Shown: positions 19,738 to 32,364, numbered from the stretch's first letter. The stretch: 64,000 nt of DNA from Marinobacter algicola DG893 (GCF_000170835.1 NZ_ABCP01000016.1:1-64000); one strand, 5' to 3'. Notes: generated by a model not told the origin, from the sequence alone. Numbers and translations: made by a program.

Positions 19738-21474
19738 CTAGCGCCTGGCTTTCTCCGGTTGGGGTTTAACAGACTCGGAAGACTCCAGCAGTTCCCGCAG
19801 AACCCGCATCCGGTCGCGACTGGCCGATACATCCGCATTCATCTGCTGGCTACCGGCAACCACGGGGCGTAACAGAATGACCAGCTCGCTCTTGCGAGAC
19901 TGGAACCGGCGCTGTTTAAACAATTCTCCCAATAGGGGAATTTCACTGAAAAAGGGTACTGCCGAGTTGTTGTCCTCGCTGGTGTTCTGAATCAACCCGC
20001 CGATCACCACAATCTGTCCACTCTCGGCACGGATAACGCTGTCGGTCTCGCGAACGGTGCTGAGCGCCAGCGGCAGTGTGACGTCCCGATCCCCCACCGT
20101 AATCACTTTCTTCTGGTCATTCACCTCGCTCACAGAGGGATGCACATGCAGGGTAATGGCGCCGTCTTCTGAAATCTGTGGGGTAACATCCAGCGATATC
20201 CCGGAGAAAAACGGGGTCAGTTCCACAGAGGTGGACGTCCGGTCAGTGGCCGTCACCGCCGAGTTGTTGTCGTCAAAATCGATGTCCGTTACGAAAAACT
20301 CGTCAGTACCCACCTTGATCACCGCCTTTTGATTGTTGACGGTGGAAATTCGGGGGCTGGAGAGAATCTGCACGTTGCCTTGCTCGCCAAGCAATTCAAT
20401 CAACCCGGTAAAGTCGCCCGCCCGGACGCTGGCCGAGAACAACCCTCCAATATCTGAGGTAGTAATCACCTGCCCTGCCAAGGCCTGTGCGGTGAAGTCC
20501 TCCGGCAAGCCATCCGATGCCGTCACGCTTGAGGCACTCTGGATATCCGCCCAGTTGATGCCTTGCTGATAGCCTTCGTTCAGTCCAATCTCCAGAATCT
20601 TGGCTTCCAGCACCACCTGCCGCTGCATGATCAACTGAGTCCGGCGAAGGTACTCTTCCACCTGCGCCAAAGACTTTCCATCGGAGCGCACCATTACCAG
20701 CCCCGCTCCGGGGTTGATGATCACCTGACTGCCATTCTCCGACCCTACGATCATTTGCAGTGCGCGCTGGATATCGGTCCAGAAGTCGGACTCGGTCTCT
20801 GTGGAGATACGAGTGCCGACCAGGTTCGCTGTTGAAGTGTTGTCGGAATTGTCCTGCGACGTGCCTGCGCCGGTTGAGTTGTCACGTGAGCTGCTCACCT
20901 GTCCTGAACTGACACGGGTCTCAGAGCCGCCACTGCGCTTGAAGTGCAGGTAGTCGATCGGGAACATCCGAGTCTGGACGCTTTCAGCCTTTACCTGAAA
21001 CAGTCGCCCGTTGCGCTGAATATCAAGGCCATAGAGATCACTGGCGATATCCATTACTTCGGGAACGGTCACGTCCCGGAGCCTCAGATCAACAACGGCG
21101 TCAACACCGGGATGAATCACGACGTTATAGCGGCTACCTTCCACCAACGCCTCGAAAAATGGACCGGCGGCAAGGCCTCGGGCATCGACGTCAAACCGTT
21201 CTTCGTCATTCGTGTCCGCAGACAGCGACGGCATCAGGGCCGCGCTGATATCTTCCGGAACACCACCCCGTGCGGCCTGTTCCCGCTCGGCACGCTGCAG
21301 CGCGGATTTGGCTTCGGCCTCCGCCAACGCATCGTCAATCGACTGTGCAGCGTCCGTCGAGGTGGCCTGACTGGTACGCATCAGCGGGTTATTACTGCAG
21401 GCCGCCAGTGACGTTGCCAGCAGTACGGTCAAAAACGTTCGGTTCAGTGTCATAGCAGCTCGTTTGTCTGTCAT
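19738..21474 (-). CDS. mshL: MSHA outer-membrane secretin MshL
   Basis: 578-residue secretin lipoprotein. Lipobox LAAC is at Cys26 from the 21474 start, which overlaps the mshK stop (ATGA); an ATG at 21453 would shorten the leader by 7. N0/N1-type domains (about 100-180: VVDLRLRDVTVPEVMDIASD) are followed by a Ser/Asn/Thr-rich insertion (about 185-220), then the secretin core with VEEYLRRTQLIMQRQVVLEAK, LLGEQGNVQILSSPRISTVN and the C-terminal IRAESGQIVVIGGLI. It forms the channel through which the pilus exits. Confidence 0.95.
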   Translation of the reverse strand: MTDKRAAMTLNRTFLTVLLATSLAACSNNPLMRTSQATSTDAAQSIDDALAEAEAKSALQRAEREQAARGGVPEDISAALMPSLSADTNDEERFDVDARGLAAGPFFEALVEGSRYNVVIHPGVDAVVDLRLRDVTVPEVMDIASDLYGLDIQRNGRLFQVKAESVQTRMFPIDYLHFKRSGGSETRVSSGQVSSSRDNSTGAGTSQDNSDNTSTANLVGTRISTETESDFWTDIQRALQMIVGSENGSQVIINPGAGLVMVRSDGKSLAQVEEYLRRTQLIMQRQVVLEAKILEIGLNEGYQQGINWADIQSASSVTASDGLPEDFTAQALAGQVITTSDIGGLFSASVRAGDFTGLIELLGEQGNVQILSSPRISTVNNQKAVIKVGTDEFFVTDIDFDDNNSAVTATDRTSTSVELTPFFSGISLDVTPQISEDGAITLHVHPSVSEVNDQKKVITVGDRDVTLPLALSTVRETDSVIRAESGQIVVIGGLIQNTSEDNNSAVPFFSEIPLLGELFKQRRFQSRKSELVILLRPVVAGSQQMNADVSASRDRMRVLRELLESSESVKPQPEKARR

Positions 21475-21782
21475 TGCGAACTCCGCACTTGCGGAAGGGG
21501 CTCAAGGCGCAGAACGCGCACTCTTCCCTGATCAACCAGCTCAACCCGGTCAGGGTATATCCGCCGAATGCGAACCCCCTCGAACGCCTGCCCTTCCCGG
21601 CGGGTCTCTCCATCAATAACCGCCAACCTGCGATTATTGCCAATAAATATCGACGCCAGCGAAAACTCCCTCGCCGGTTCTGACTGCGGGGCACTGGCTG
21701 AAAAGCCGCTCGGCCGGGTTGGATCCTCAAGGGCAAACGCATACCCGGCAGCCAACATCAATATGATCAGCAACACCCTCAT
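21471..21782 (-). CDS. mshK: MSHA biogenesis protein MshK (PilP-like)
   Basis: 103-residue periplasmic protein: signal peptide MRVLLIILMLAAGYAFA, then the PilP/GspC-type motif ALEDPTRPSGF and a small beta domain (LASIFIGNNRRLAVIDGETR, VRIRRIYPDRVELVDQGRVR). It likely links the inner-membrane MshJ/PilN proteins to MshL. The ATG is one base after the mshJ stop. Confidence 0.85.
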   Translation of the reverse strand: MRVLLIILMLAAGYAFALEDPTRPSGFSASAPQSEPAREFSLASIFIGNNRRLAVIDGETRREGQAFEGVRIRRIYPDRVELVDQGRVRVLRLEPLPQVRSSQ

Positions 21783-21783
21783 G

Positions 21784-22482
21784 TCAGACTCCCAACCATG
21801 CGCGGTCCAGGCTCAATGTCCGAACCCGAACCCGAATCTCGTTGTTCGGATACTCACTGACATCATAGTCAAGCAGCACCCAACCGAGACGTGCGTCCAT
21901 GGTTTCGAGGGTCTCGAGGTAAGCCAGCACATTCAGATAGCCGCCACGAATGGCAATTTCCGCATCGTGTGCGAACAGCAACGGCTCACGGGTATCATTG
22001 TCGTTATTGCTGTTGGCATCGCCCGCCTCCCCTGGTCCGTCCTCAAATACGGGCACAGGCGGCATCAATTCAACACCCAGCAGTTCAAGTTCGTCCTGGG
22101 CCGCCAGGATGTCCCGCAATAATCCCACCATGGCCCTCGGCGCAATCAGCTGTCCGGTGGTTTCGGCCAGTTCTTCATCAAGCTGGTCAAGACGCTGCTG
22201 GCGCGCCGCGAGCCTGTCCCGAATTTGCAGGGACGGATCGGAAGACAGGCGCGCGGTCAACACCTGTTGCTGCTCGAGCAAAGACGCCTGGGTGTTGGCC
22301 AAAGAATCCAGGCGAGATCGGAGTTGGTCGTTGCGGCTCATCACAGGCGCTACACACAATTCCCAGCCAACAAAAAGAACCAGGACCACGGCGGTTACAG
22401 TAATCATGGCCCGCTCGCGAACAGGGCGGTCGTTGAACCAGGTTGCGCCTCTATCAAATTGCTGGCGAAAATCCTGTTTCAT
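21784..22482 (-). CDS. mshJ: MSHA biogenesis protein MshJ (PilO-like)
   Basis: 232-residue inner-membrane alignment protein. One N-terminal helix (AMITVTAVVLVLFVGWELCV) precedes a coiled coil (about 55-120: RSRLDSLANTQASLLEQQQ) and a C-terminal alpha/beta domain (GYLNVLAYLETLETMDARLG) like PilO/GspM. It overlaps the PilN-like gene by 4 nt (ATGA). Confidence 0.88.
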   Translation of the reverse strand: MKQDFRQQFDRGATWFNDRPVRERAMITVTAVVLVLFVGWELCVAPVMSRNDQLRSRLDSLANTQASLLEQQQVLTARLSSDPSLQIRDRLAARQQRLDQLDEELAETTGQLIAPRAMVGLLRDILAAQDELELLGVELMPPVPVFEDGPGEAGDANSNNDNDTREPLLFAHDAEIAIRGGYLNVLAYLETLETMDARLGWVLLDYDVSEYPNNEIRVRVRTLSLDRAWLGV

Positions 22483-23087
22483 TCAGCACTCTCCCAATTC
22501 CTGTCCGTGGCAACCTGAAACTCAATCCAGCGCCCGTCTTCCTCTCGGTCAAGCCGGAAGCTGCCGAATGTCTTGCCCATAAAGGCAGCCTCCCCGCTGA
22601 GCTTTTCGAGGTATACCGGCACGAGCCGCCCGGTCTGCGACCTGCCCGCCAAAGCAACATTTCCCTGATGACCGTCCAGACGGATGTGCGTCAGCCAGAG
22701 CCCTTGGGGCACCTGTCGAGCCAATGCCGACAGCTGCGCTGAAAACCCCGCGGCCTCGCTGGTCACAAGGTCTTCCACACGACTCAGCAATCGCTGCCTT
22801 CGCGCCAGCGTCGCGGTTACACGCTCAAGGGCGGCTTCAACCTCGGGGTCGGGTTGGCGGGCTTCCGCTTCGGTGGTCAGTTGCTCCACCGAGCGCTGTA
22901 GCTGATCGTTCTGCGACTGCCGCGAATCGACCTTCGCCTGCAAGTGCGACGCCTGATATCGGACAACCCCGGCGGAAACCGCAATCATAACCAACGCCAG
23001 GGCCAGAACGGACAGCGCCATCCGGGCCTGCAGTTTTTCCTTTCGGGGGCGGAGTTCGTCGGTATAGAGGTTGACCTGCTGGATCAT
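22479..23087 (-). CDS. PilN-like MSHA inner-membrane protein
   Basis: 202 residues starting MIQQVNLYTDELRPRKEKLQ, the PilN signature (xNLL/xNLY, cytoplasmic, binds the PilM-like partner). Then a membrane helix (MALSVLALALVMIAVSAGVV), a coiled coil rich in Gln/Arg, and a periplasmic domain ending with WIEFQVATDR. It follows the PilM-like mshI and overlaps it (ATGA). In many MSHA loci this is annotated as a second MshI or simply as a PilN protein, so I leave the symbol blank. Confidence 0.87.
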   Translation of the reverse strand: MIQQVNLYTDELRPRKEKLQARMALSVLALALVMIAVSAGVVRYQASHLQAKVDSRQSQNDQLQRSVEQLTTEAEARQPDPEVEAALERVTATLARRQRLLSRVEDLVTSEAAGFSAQLSALARQVPQGLWLTHIRLDGHQGNVALAGRSQTGRLVPVYLEKLSGEAAFMGKTFGSFRLDREEDGRWIEFQVATDRNWESAE

Positions 23088-23992
23088 TTTGCCCCCTTTC
23101 CGGTCGGGAACAGGCTTGCGCCCCAGGCAACCAGACAGCGGCTATCAAGGGGCTCATCAAGACCGTAAGGTTCCCAATCCAGCGTTTCAACAGTGGCCGC
23201 CACATAGGAGGCAAGCATGGAGGGCAATGGCATGAGGTTATCACGCGCCACCAGGCGAATGACGGCAGGGGGCACTTGTCCCAACTGGCTTTCGTAATAA
23301 TCGAGGGAGCGTTGCATCTCAAGGGCCAAAGACTGCACGGCGTTCTCCTGCCGCGTTGCATCCCGAAGGTCATCCGACGTCACGTCCAGCCGTCGCGACA
23401 GGTACAGGGTTTCCCCTTTACAGACGATCATCTGCCCGAACCGTTCGCGCATGTGCACCACGGCCGCTCCCCGATGATCGGGGTCAATGCGGGGCACCAG
23501 ATTACGCAGAGCCAACTCGGCAATATCAATGGACGTCAATGCCAGATCGCATTCCTCGACCAGTGCAACCAGCTCTCTAACGAGAGACTTCCTGGCAGCA
23601 ACCACGTTAACCAGGTCCCCGCGACCACGAGAAGCATCTTCAGGAAACGGAAACACATCGCAGACCGCATCGGACGGGTTAAAATCGAGTATGTCCTTGA
23701 GTTTCCACTTCAGGGCGTCACCAAGCTCCGAGTCTTCAACGCCCTCCGGGCGCTCCAACTGGAACACCTGGTATTGGTCCATCGGTAAAACCAGAGTGGT
23801 ATTGACACCAGCCCAGGCGCGCTCGCCGACCAACGCACGGAGAACGGATTCCCGCTTTGCCGGCAAGCAATCGGCAAAAGCAGCGTTACCTCCAGACTCC
23901 GCCCACGCAATACCGTCAGGACGAATTTCCAGATAGAGGTGCTGCCGTTTATCGGAACGCTTCAGAAAGCTTTTAATAAAGCTCAGGGCCAC
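23084..23992 (-). CDS. mshI: MSHA biogenesis protein MshI (PilM-like)
   Basis: 302-residue actin-like cytoplasmic protein of the PilM/GspL-type assembly platform. It begins GTG-GCC-CTG-AGC (MALSFIKSFLKRS), with GAGG 7 nt upstream; no better ATG exists. The region LEIRPDGIAWAES is the first phosphate-binding strand, and SIDIAELALRNLVP plus RGAAVVHMRERFGQMIV correspond to later actin-fold segments. It is the first gene of the MSHA operon here; the usual mshH (csrD-like) gene is not in front of it; ssb is. Confidence 0.87.
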   Translation of the reverse strand: MALSFIKSFLKRSDKRQHLYLEIRPDGIAWAESGGNAAFADCLPAKRESVLRALVGERAWAGVNTTLVLPMDQYQVFQLERPEGVEDSELGDALKWKLKDILDFNPSDAVCDVFPFPEDASRGRGDLVNVVAARKSLVRELVALVEECDLALTSIDIAELALRNLVPRIDPDHRGAAVVHMRERFGQMIVCKGETLYLSRRLDVTSDDLRDATRQENAVQSLALEMQRSLDYYESQLGQVPPAVIRLVARDNLMPLPSMLASYVAATVETLDWEPYGLDEPLDSRCLVAWGASLFPTGKGAK

Positions 23993-24025
23993 TCGAAAGC
24001 CTCGATGCCTAAAAAATGGACAGTT

Positions 24026-24053
24026 CTTATAATGACTTTAATAGTAGTTGAAA
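24026..24053 (-). promoter_or_regulatory. Possible promoter of the MSHA operon
   Basis: The 160 bp between mshI and ssb are AT-rich compared with the genes around. On the minus strand TATAAG (24026-24031) is preceded after 16 nt by TTTCAA (24048-24053). The -35 is poor; another factor may be needed. No other promoter-like sequence is seen in the gap. Confidence 0.3.
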
Positions 24054-24114
24054 AAGTAGACGTAATTCCATGTTTTATTGTTCTATTTGACTGGTTTTTG
24101 CAACTCGTTAACAG

Positions 24115-24142
24115 AAAAGCCCCCGCATGGCGGGGGCTTTTT
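24115..24142 (-). terminator. Rho-independent terminator after ssb
   Basis: A 9-bp stem AGCCCCCGC / GCGGGGGCT with a 3-nt loop and A/T tracts on both sides. It lies about 10 nt after the ssb stop and insulates ssb from the MSHA operon. Confidence 0.88.
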
Positions 24143-24152
24143 GTAACCAACT

Positions 24153-24680
24153 CTAGAATGGTATGTCGTCGTCGAAGTCATCAACCGGTTCCGGCATGCT
24201 GCCCTGTGACGGCTGACTGTACCCCCCGCCTCCGGATTGCTGCCCGGAGGGGCTTGCGGCGGCGGGCGCTGCATTACCCGTTTGCTGAGGGCGACCAGCG
24301 GGAGCGCCTTGGCTCATGCCGCCGCCTTCACCGCCACGGCTGTCGAGCATCTGCATCTGGCCGTTGATGTCCACCACCACTTCGGTGGTGTAGCGATCCT
24401 GACCATCCTGCCCCTGCCACTTGCGCGTCTGCAACTTACCCTCGATGTAGACCTTCGAGCCCTTACGCAGGTATTGGCCAGCCACCTCGGCAATCTTGCC
24501 GAACATCACAATCCGGTGCCATTCGGTTTTCGGCACCAACTGACCTGTTTGTCTGTCCTTGTAGCTTTCATCGGTTGCAAGGTTGAGGTTCACCACCGCA
24601 TTGCCGTTCGGGGTATAGCGGGTTTCCGGGTCCTGCCCCAGATTCCCAATCAGAATAACCTTGTTTACGCCTCGTGCCAT
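24153..24680 (-). CDS. ssb: Single-stranded DNA-binding protein
   Basis: 175-residue SSB. The OB fold covers about 1-110 ([55 protein letters not shown]), then a Gly/Pro/Gln/Ser-rich linker, and the acidic tip DDFDDDIPF that binds replication and repair proteins. It lies 58 nt downstream of the MFS gene, next to uvrA, the same order as in Pseudomonas. Confidence 0.97.
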   Translation of the reverse strand: MARGVNKVILIGNLGQDPETRYTPNGNAVVNLNLATDESYKDRQTGQLVPKTEWHRIVMFGKIAEVAGQYLRKGSKVYIEGKLQTRKWQGQDGQDRYTTEVVVDINGQMQMLDSRGGEGGGMSQGAPAGRPQQTGNAAPAAASPSGQQSGGGGYSQPSQGSMPEPVDDFDDDIPF

Positions 24681-24738
24681 GATCTGCTCCTGACTCTGTT
24701 TTCAGGGATGGCCTGCCTTCCCTGCAGACCTCCGAATT

Positions 24739-26109
24739 TCAAGATTGGCTGCCCTGCCGGACAAATGAGAAGCCCGCAAGCGACAGCTCATCAAATGTTT
24801 GACGATCAACCTTCAGGTAGGCGGTTTCCGCCTCCTCCAGAATGACAACATCCTGCACCCCGGGGATGCCTCTCAGAGTGTCATCAATCTCATCAAACTG
24901 ACTGTAAACCACAGGCTGCAACTGTACCACGAAACTGGTGGTATGGCCCGGGGCCGACATCGTCAGCGCCACCGCGAGCCATATCAGCAGCGCGCCCACC
25001 ATGAACCACAGCACGCCCTGGAGCCCCAATTGCTCGAGCAGAATACCACCAACCGCTCCACCCAGAAACGCCCCGGAAAACTGGGACGTCGAATAGACCC
25101 CCATAGCCGTGCCTTTTGCCGCTGCTGGCGACTCTTTGCTGACCAGAGACGGCAAGCTTGCTTCCAGCAGATTAAACGCCATAAAGAAGAAGAACAGCAC
25201 ACCCCAGGCCACCAAAAGCCCACCATCAAGCGCACCGACACAAGCCGTTGATAGCGCAAGCAGCGCAATGGCACCACAAAATACAGGCTTCATCCGGCGC
25301 TTTTTCTCACCAACGATAATGAACGGCACCATGGCAAAGAAAGAGGCCACCATCACCGTCAGGTAAAACCACCAGTGGGACGACGCAGGAAGCCCCAGCC
25401 GATCCTGAAGCAGGGTTGGAAAGACCAGGAACATGGCGGTCAGCACCAGGTGCAACGCAAAGATTCCGAAATCCAGCCTGAGCAACCGGCCGTCAGAAAG
25501 CACAGTCTGCAACATCGCCCTGGCAGGATGGGTATCCGCGCTGGATTTGTGTTCATGGGGAGTCGGAACCAGACGGTTGACGACCACTATCGCAATCAGC
25601 GCCAGGATGGCCGTTGTATAGAAGATGCCGGACAGGCCGGAAGTGGCCCCGAGCAGCGGCCCCAGCACCAGGGAGACCGAAAAGGACAGTCCAATGGAGA
25701 TGCCCACCGTTGCCATCGCCTTGGTTCGCTCTTCTTCGCGGGTCAGGTCACTCAGTAACGCCATCAGGACGCTGGCGATTGCCCCTGCCCCCTGAAGAAT
25801 CCGACCGGCGATTACAACGTATATGGAGTCTGTGGAGGCAGCCAGCAAACTGCCTGCGGCGAAAAGTATCAGCCCGATGTAGATCATCCGTTTGCGGCCA
25901 ATCCGATCAGACAGCATACCAAACGGAATCTGCAGCAGCGCCTGACTCAGACCATAGGCTCCGATGGCCAGACCAATCAGCGCAGGTGTCGCGCCGTCAA
26001 GATCACTGCCAAGAAGAACGAACACTGGCATCACCATAAAGAGCCCAAGCATCCGCATGGCATACACAGATGCCAGTGCTACTACGGAGCGTCTTTCCAG
26101 TGAGTTCAT
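24739..26109 (-). CDS. MFS transporter, YajR-like with C-terminal YAM domain
   Basis: 456 residues from the ATG at 26109 (start [20 protein letters not shown]); the in-frame extension to 26214 lacks a transporter-like N-terminus. Twelve membrane helices are predicted, with the MFS motif A as [11 protein letters not shown] in the loop after helix 2. After helix 12 a soluble domain of about 65 residues ([38 protein letters not shown]) looks like the ferredoxin-like YAM domain that marks YajR. Substrate unknown. Divergent from uvrA with a 195-bp gap. Confidence 0.88.
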   Translation of the reverse strand: MNSLERRSVVALASVYAMRMLGLFMVMPVFVLLGSDLDGATPALIGLAIGAYGLSQALLQIPFGMLSDRIGRKRMIYIGLILFAAGSLLAASTDSIYVVIAGRILQGAGAIASVLMALLSDLTREEERTKAMATVGISIGLSFSVSLVLGPLLGATSGLSGIFYTTAILALIAIVVVNRLVPTPHEHKSSADTHPARAMLQTVLSDGRLLRLDFGIFALHLVLTAMFLVFPTLLQDRLGLPASSHWWFYLTVMVASFFAMVPFIIVGEKKRRMKPVFCGAIALLALSTACVGALDGGLLVAWGVLFFFFMAFNLLEASLPSLVSKESPAAAKGTAMGVYSTSQFSGAFLGGAVGGILLEQLGLQGVLWFMVGALLIWLAVALTMSAPGHTTSFVVQLQPVVYSQFDEIDDTLRGIPGVQDVVILEEAETAYLKVDRQTFDELSLAGFSFVRQGSQS

Positions 26110-26246
26110 GAGATGCCTGGCCTGAGATGGTGTCCGGAAACAAGGGTTCAGAAGGGACGCCTGCCCTTCATTAAATCGCTGCGCATTGTAACAGAAGCCA
26201 CGCAGACAGGGCATCGTGCAATTAAGTGCTTAAAAGTCCCAGGCTC

Positions 26247-26277
26247 TTGGCCGGCCGGGGGCCAAACACGGTATAAT
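26247..26277 (+). promoter_or_regulatory. uvrA promoter region with inverted repeat
   Basis: TATAAT (26272-26277) is a perfect -10 for uvrA, 27 nt before its ATG. No good -35 is present; its place is taken by the inverted repeat TTGGCC-N7-GGCCAA (26247-26265). I saw no LexA-type CTGT-N8-ACAG site in the MFS-uvrA gap. An activator or repressor binding the repeat is possible. Confidence 0.4.
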
Positions 26278-26304
26278 TTTCGTTTTTTCCGACAGCGAGG
26301 TGTT

Positions 26305-29136
<2,832 letters not shown>

Positions 29137-29157
29137 AAATTACTGAGGATGAGGCAT

Positions 29158-29190
29158 AAAAAAACCGGAGGCAGACGCCTCCGGTTTTTT
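29158..29190. terminator. Bidirectional terminator between uvrA and rplQ
   Basis: An 8-bp stem CCGGAGGC / GCCTCCGG with a 4-nt loop, A-tract before and T-tract after, so it works for both converging genes. It is 22 nt past the uvrA stop and 19 nt past the rplQ stop. Confidence 0.9.
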
Positions 29191-29208
29191 ATTGGACTTG
29201 GCGAAAAC

Positions 29209-29607
29209 TTAATCTTCGCTTTCGTCCACTTCTTCTGCTTCGATGTCCAGCGGACGACCAACCAGCTCTACAAATGCCATGGGGGCATTGTCGCCGGCAC
29301 GGAAGCCACACTTCAGAATACGAAGGTAACCACCCGGACGCTCATTGTAACGGGGACCAAGCTCATTGAACAGCTTGGCAACCGCCGCATCGTCACGCAG
29401 GCGAGAAAACGCCAGACGACGATTCGCGACCGAATCATTCTTTGACAGCGTGATCAAAGGCTCCGCTACCCGGCGAAGTTCTTTCGCTTTCGGGAGCGTA
29501 GTTTTGATCAGCTCGTGTTCAACCAGTGACGCAGTCATGTTACGGAACATGGCCTTGCGATGCGCACTGGTCCTGCTGAACTTACGACCACTCTTACGAT
29601 GACGCAT
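29209..29607 (-). CDS. rplQ: 50S ribosomal protein L17
   Basis: 132 residues, [20 protein letters not shown]... with the typical L17 core ([24 protein letters not shown] segment) and an acidic tail. Last gene of the alpha operon, 33 nt after rpoA; transcription ends at the shared terminator. Confidence 0.98.
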   Translation of the reverse strand: MRHRKSGRKFSRTSAHRKAMFRNMTASLVEHELIKTTLPKAKELRRVAEPLITLSKNDSVANRRLAFSRLRDDAAVAKLFNELGPRYNERPGGYLRILKCGFRAGDNAPMAFVELVGRPLDIEAEEVDESED

Positions 29608-29640
29608 TGCTCTGATTCCTTACCTTAAACTAATCGGCGA

Positions 29641-30645
29641 TTAACCGCCCAGGACCCGATCGTCGCCACGAAGGCTAGCCGGCGGCCAGTTATCAAGACG
29701 CATACCCAGTGACAGACCGCGGGACGCGAGCACGTCCTTGATCTCAGTAAGCGACTTTTTACCAAGGTTAGGCGTCTTCAGCAGCTCAACTTCAGTGCGC
29801 TGAATCAGATCGCCGATGTAGTAAATATTCTCAGCCTTCAAGCAGTTAGCTGAACGCACTGTCAATTCCAGATCATCAACCGGACGCAGGAGGATCGGAT
29901 CAATTTCTTCCTCTTCCTCAACACGCTCGGGCTCTTTTTCGTGATCGAAATCAACAAACACGGCCAGTTGTTGCTGGAGGATGGTCGCGGCCCGGCGAAT
30001 CGCTTCTTCCGGATCAATCGTACCATTGGTTTCCAGATCAATAACCAGCTTGTCCAGATCGGTGCGCTGTTCTACCCGTGCACTTTCCACGGCGTAGGCC
30101 ACACGGCGGACCGGACTGAAAGTTGCGTCCAGTTGCAGGCGTCCAATGGCGCGAGTCTCGTCCTCGTCCAGACCCCGCTGATCAGCAGGCTCATAGCCGC
30201 GACCACGGGCAACCTTCAGACGCATGTTCACTTCACCATTGGCACTCAGGTGACAGATCACATGTTCCGGGTTGGTGATCTCGACATCGTGATCCAGCTT
30301 GATATCACCGGCAGTGACAACGCCCGGGCCTTTCTTGCTGAGGGTTACCTCGGCATCGTCCCGGCCGCCCATTTTCACGGCCACGCCTTTAAGATTCAGA
30401 AGAATCTCAATGACGTCTTCCTGAACACCTTCGATCGCGCTGTACTCGTGCAACACGCCGTCGATCTGTGCCTCGGTAATGGCACAGCCCGGCATTGAGG
30501 ACAAGAGTATCCGACGCAGTGCGCTACCAAGAGTATGACCGAAGCCCCTTTCCAGAGGCTCCAGGGTCACTTTGGCGCGCATGGCGCTTGATTCTTTCAC
30601 GTCAATGGTACGAGGTGTCAATAACTCATGTACTGAACGCTGCAT
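29641..30645 (-). CDS. rpoA: RNA polymerase alpha subunit
   Basis: 334 residues. N-terminal assembly domain (about 1-230) with [20 protein letters not shown], an acidic linker ([16 protein letters not shown]), and the C-terminal domain with [20 protein letters not shown] that binds UP elements and activators. It is in the usual place between rpsD and rplQ. Confidence 0.98.
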   Translation of the reverse strand: MQRSVHELLTPRTIDVKESSAMRAKVTLEPLERGFGHTLGSALRRILLSSMPGCAITEAQIDGVLHEYSAIEGVQEDVIEILLNLKGVAVKMGGRDDAEVTLSKKGPGVVTAGDIKLDHDVEITNPEHVICHLSANGEVNMRLKVARGRGYEPADQRGLDEDETRAIGRLQLDATFSPVRRVAYAVESARVEQRTDLDKLVIDLETNGTIDPEEAIRRAATILQQQLAVFVDFDHEKEPERVEEEEEIDPILLRPVDDLELTVRSANCLKAENIYYIGDLIQRTEVELLKTPNLGKKSLTEIKDVLASRGLSLGMRLDNWPPASLRGDDRVLGG

Positions 30646-30680
30646 AGACGCCCCTAATTGCTCTCGTTGCTAACTGGGCT

Positions 30681-31301
30681 TTACTTGGAGTAAAGCTCGA
30701 CGATGAGGTTCTCGTTGATGTCGGCCGGCAATTCAGTACGCTCAGGCACTGACCTGTAAACGCCGGACATCTTGCTGGCGTCGACCTCTACCCAGCTCAC
30801 CGGTGCGCGGCTGGAAGACAGGTCCAGCGCGCCTTTAACGCGGAGCTGGTTTTTTGCCTTCTCACGCACGCTCACAACATCGCCTGGACGGACTTGATAA
30901 GACGGAATGTTTACCAGCTTATCGTTGACCAGGATCGCTTTGTGAGAAACGAGCTGACGGGACTCAGCACGGGTAGAACCAAAACCCATGCGATAGACAA
31001 CGTTATCAAGACGGCCTTCCAACAGCTGCAACAGGTTTTCACCGGTTGCACCCTTGATGCGGGCGGCCTCTTTGTAATAGTTGCGGAATTGCTTTTCCAG
31101 TACGCCGTAAATACGACGGACTTTCTGCTTTTCACGAAGCTGTACGCCATATTCGGACAGACGACCGCGACGCGCGCCGTGCATACCCGGCGGAGTCTCG
31201 ATGTTGCACTTGGAATCGAGCGCGCGAACACCGCTCTTCAGAAAAAGATCTGTCCCTTCACGACGAGACAGCTTGCACTTCGGGCCTATGTAACGAGCCA
31301 T
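30681..31301 (-). CDS. rpsD: 30S ribosomal protein S4
   Basis: 206 residues, [21 protein letters not shown]. The S4 RNA-binding domain spans about 96-160 ([20 protein letters not shown]). In E. coli S4 represses the alpha operon; here a 141-nt leader before rpsM could serve that purpose, but the pseudoknot has not been checked. Confidence 0.98.
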   Translation of the reverse strand: MARYIGPKCKLSRREGTDLFLKSGVRALDSKCNIETPPGMHGARRGRLSEYGVQLREKQKVRRIYGVLEKQFRNYYKEAARIKGATGENLLQLLEGRLDNVVYRMGFGSTRAESRQLVSHKAILVNDKLVNIPSYQVRPGDVVSVREKAKNQLRVKGALDLSSSRAPVSWVEVDASKMSGVYRSVPERTELPADINENLIVELYSK

Positions 31302-31319
31302 AATTCACTGTCTCCTGTG

Positions 31320-31709
31320 TTAGACGCGGCGCTTTTTGGGCGGACGACAACCGTTATGGGGAATCGGCGTCACATCAGTGATGTTGGTGATCTTGTAGCC
31401 GCACGCATTCAGCGCACGAACCGCAGATTCACGTCCGGGCCCCGGACCTTTAACCTCTACGTCCAGGTTTTTAAGGCCGTATTCAGCAGCCGCATTACCG
31501 GCTCTTTCAGCTGCTACCTGCGCAGCAAAAGGTGTACTCTTGCGTGACCCACGAAAACCAGAACCACCAGAGGTGGCCCAGGACAATACGTTGCCCTGAC
31601 GGTCAGAAATGGTCACGATAGTGTTGTTGAAGGACGCGTGAATGTGCGCGACGCCATCAACAACCGTCTTTTTCACCTTTTTACGGGTACGTGTACCTGG
31701 CTTTGCCAT
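31320..31709 (-). CDS. rpsK: 30S ribosomal protein S11
   Basis: 129 residues with the S11 hallmarks [20 protein letters not shown] and the C-terminal [20 protein letters not shown]. Lies between rpsM (13 nt) and rpsD (18 nt) in the alpha operon. Confidence 0.98.
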   Translation of the reverse strand: MAKPGTRTRKKVKKTVVDGVAHIHASFNNTIVTISDRQGNVLSWATSGGSGFRGSRKSTPFAAQVAAERAGNAAAEYGLKNLDVEVKGPGPGRESAVRALNACGYKITNITDVTPIPHNGCRPPKKRRV

Positions 31710-31722
31710 GTTTGCCTACCTG

Positions 31723-32079
31723 TTACTTACGAATAGGTTTGCGAGGACCTTTACGGGTGCGGGCGTTGGTCTTTGTGCGCTGGCCACGGACAGGAAGCCC
31801 ATGACGGTGGCGCAGACCACGGTGGCAACCGAGATCCTTCAAACGCTTAATGTTCATCTGAACTTCACGACGCAGATCGCCTTCAACGGCCAGCTTGCCT
31901 ACTTCGGTACGAAGTGATTCAAGCTGCTCGTCGGACAGGTCCTTGACCTTGACGTCCGGCTTAACACCGGTTGCATCGCAAAGCTTCTGGGCTGCTGTCT
32001 TACCGACTCCAAAAATGTAAGTCAGTGAGATAACAGCATGTTTGTGATCGGGTATATTGACACCGGCTATACGTGCCAT
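31723..32079 (-). CDS. rpsM: 30S ribosomal protein S13
   Basis: 118 residues from the ATG at 32079 ([19 protein letters not shown]), the normal S13 length; the frame is open to 32172 but that is leader. C-terminal tail [18 protein letters not shown] contacts tRNA. First gene of the alpha operon, with its own promoter about 60 nt upstream. Confidence 0.98.
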   Translation of the reverse strand: MARIAGVNIPDHKHAVISLTYIFGVGKTAAQKLCDATGVKPDVKVKDLSDEQLESLRTEVGKLAVEGDLRREVQMNIKRLKDLGCHRGLRHRHGLPVRGQRTKTNARTRKGPRKPIRK

Positions 32080-32142
32080 CCAAATTACTCCGCGTTCAAA
32101 GCTTTGCTGTGTGAATTTTCCGCCACTATAAAAGGGCGCGAA

Positions 32143-32172
32143 ATAATAGCGCCTGACCCCACCTGAGGTCAA
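32143..32172 (-). promoter_or_regulatory. Alpha-operon promoter with overlapping dyad
   Basis: Minus strand TTGACC (32167-32172), 18-nt spacer, TATTAT (32143-32148), between rpmJ and rpsM. It overlaps the inverted repeat GCGCTTGACC...GGTCAGGCGC (about 32151-32178), which in RNA from the spc operon would form a hairpin followed by TATTATTT; the sequence may therefore act both as promoter and weak terminator. Confidence 0.55.
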
Positions 32173-32220
32173 GCGCCATTAATCGTACCCTTTACAATAT
32201 CAGTGCTGAATCCGTATGGA

Positions 32221-32334
32221 TTAACCCTGACGCTGCTTGTGGCGAGGCTCCGAGCAAATGACTCGTACCGAGCCATTGCGACGAATTACTTTGCAGTTAC
32301 GGCAAATTTTCTTTACCGAAGCGCGTACTTTCAT
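32221..32334 (-). CDS. rpmJ: 50S ribosomal protein L36 (zinc-binding form)
   Basis: 37 residues, [20 protein letters not shown] and on to RHKQRQG. Zinc ligands C11, C14, C27 and H32 are all present. It is too short for ordinary ORF calling but its position after secY and the perfect family match make it certain. 30 nt after secY; the alpha-operon promoter follows. Confidence 0.96.
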   Translation of the reverse strand: MKVRASVKKICRNCKVIRRNGSVRVICSEPRHKQRQG

Positions 32335-32364
32335 TGTCGACTCCAGTTTTCAAGGGGAACGGGA

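Noticed and set aside
26110..26304. SOS (LexA) box before uvrA
   Set aside because: No CTGT-N8-ACAG or close variant was seen in the gap.
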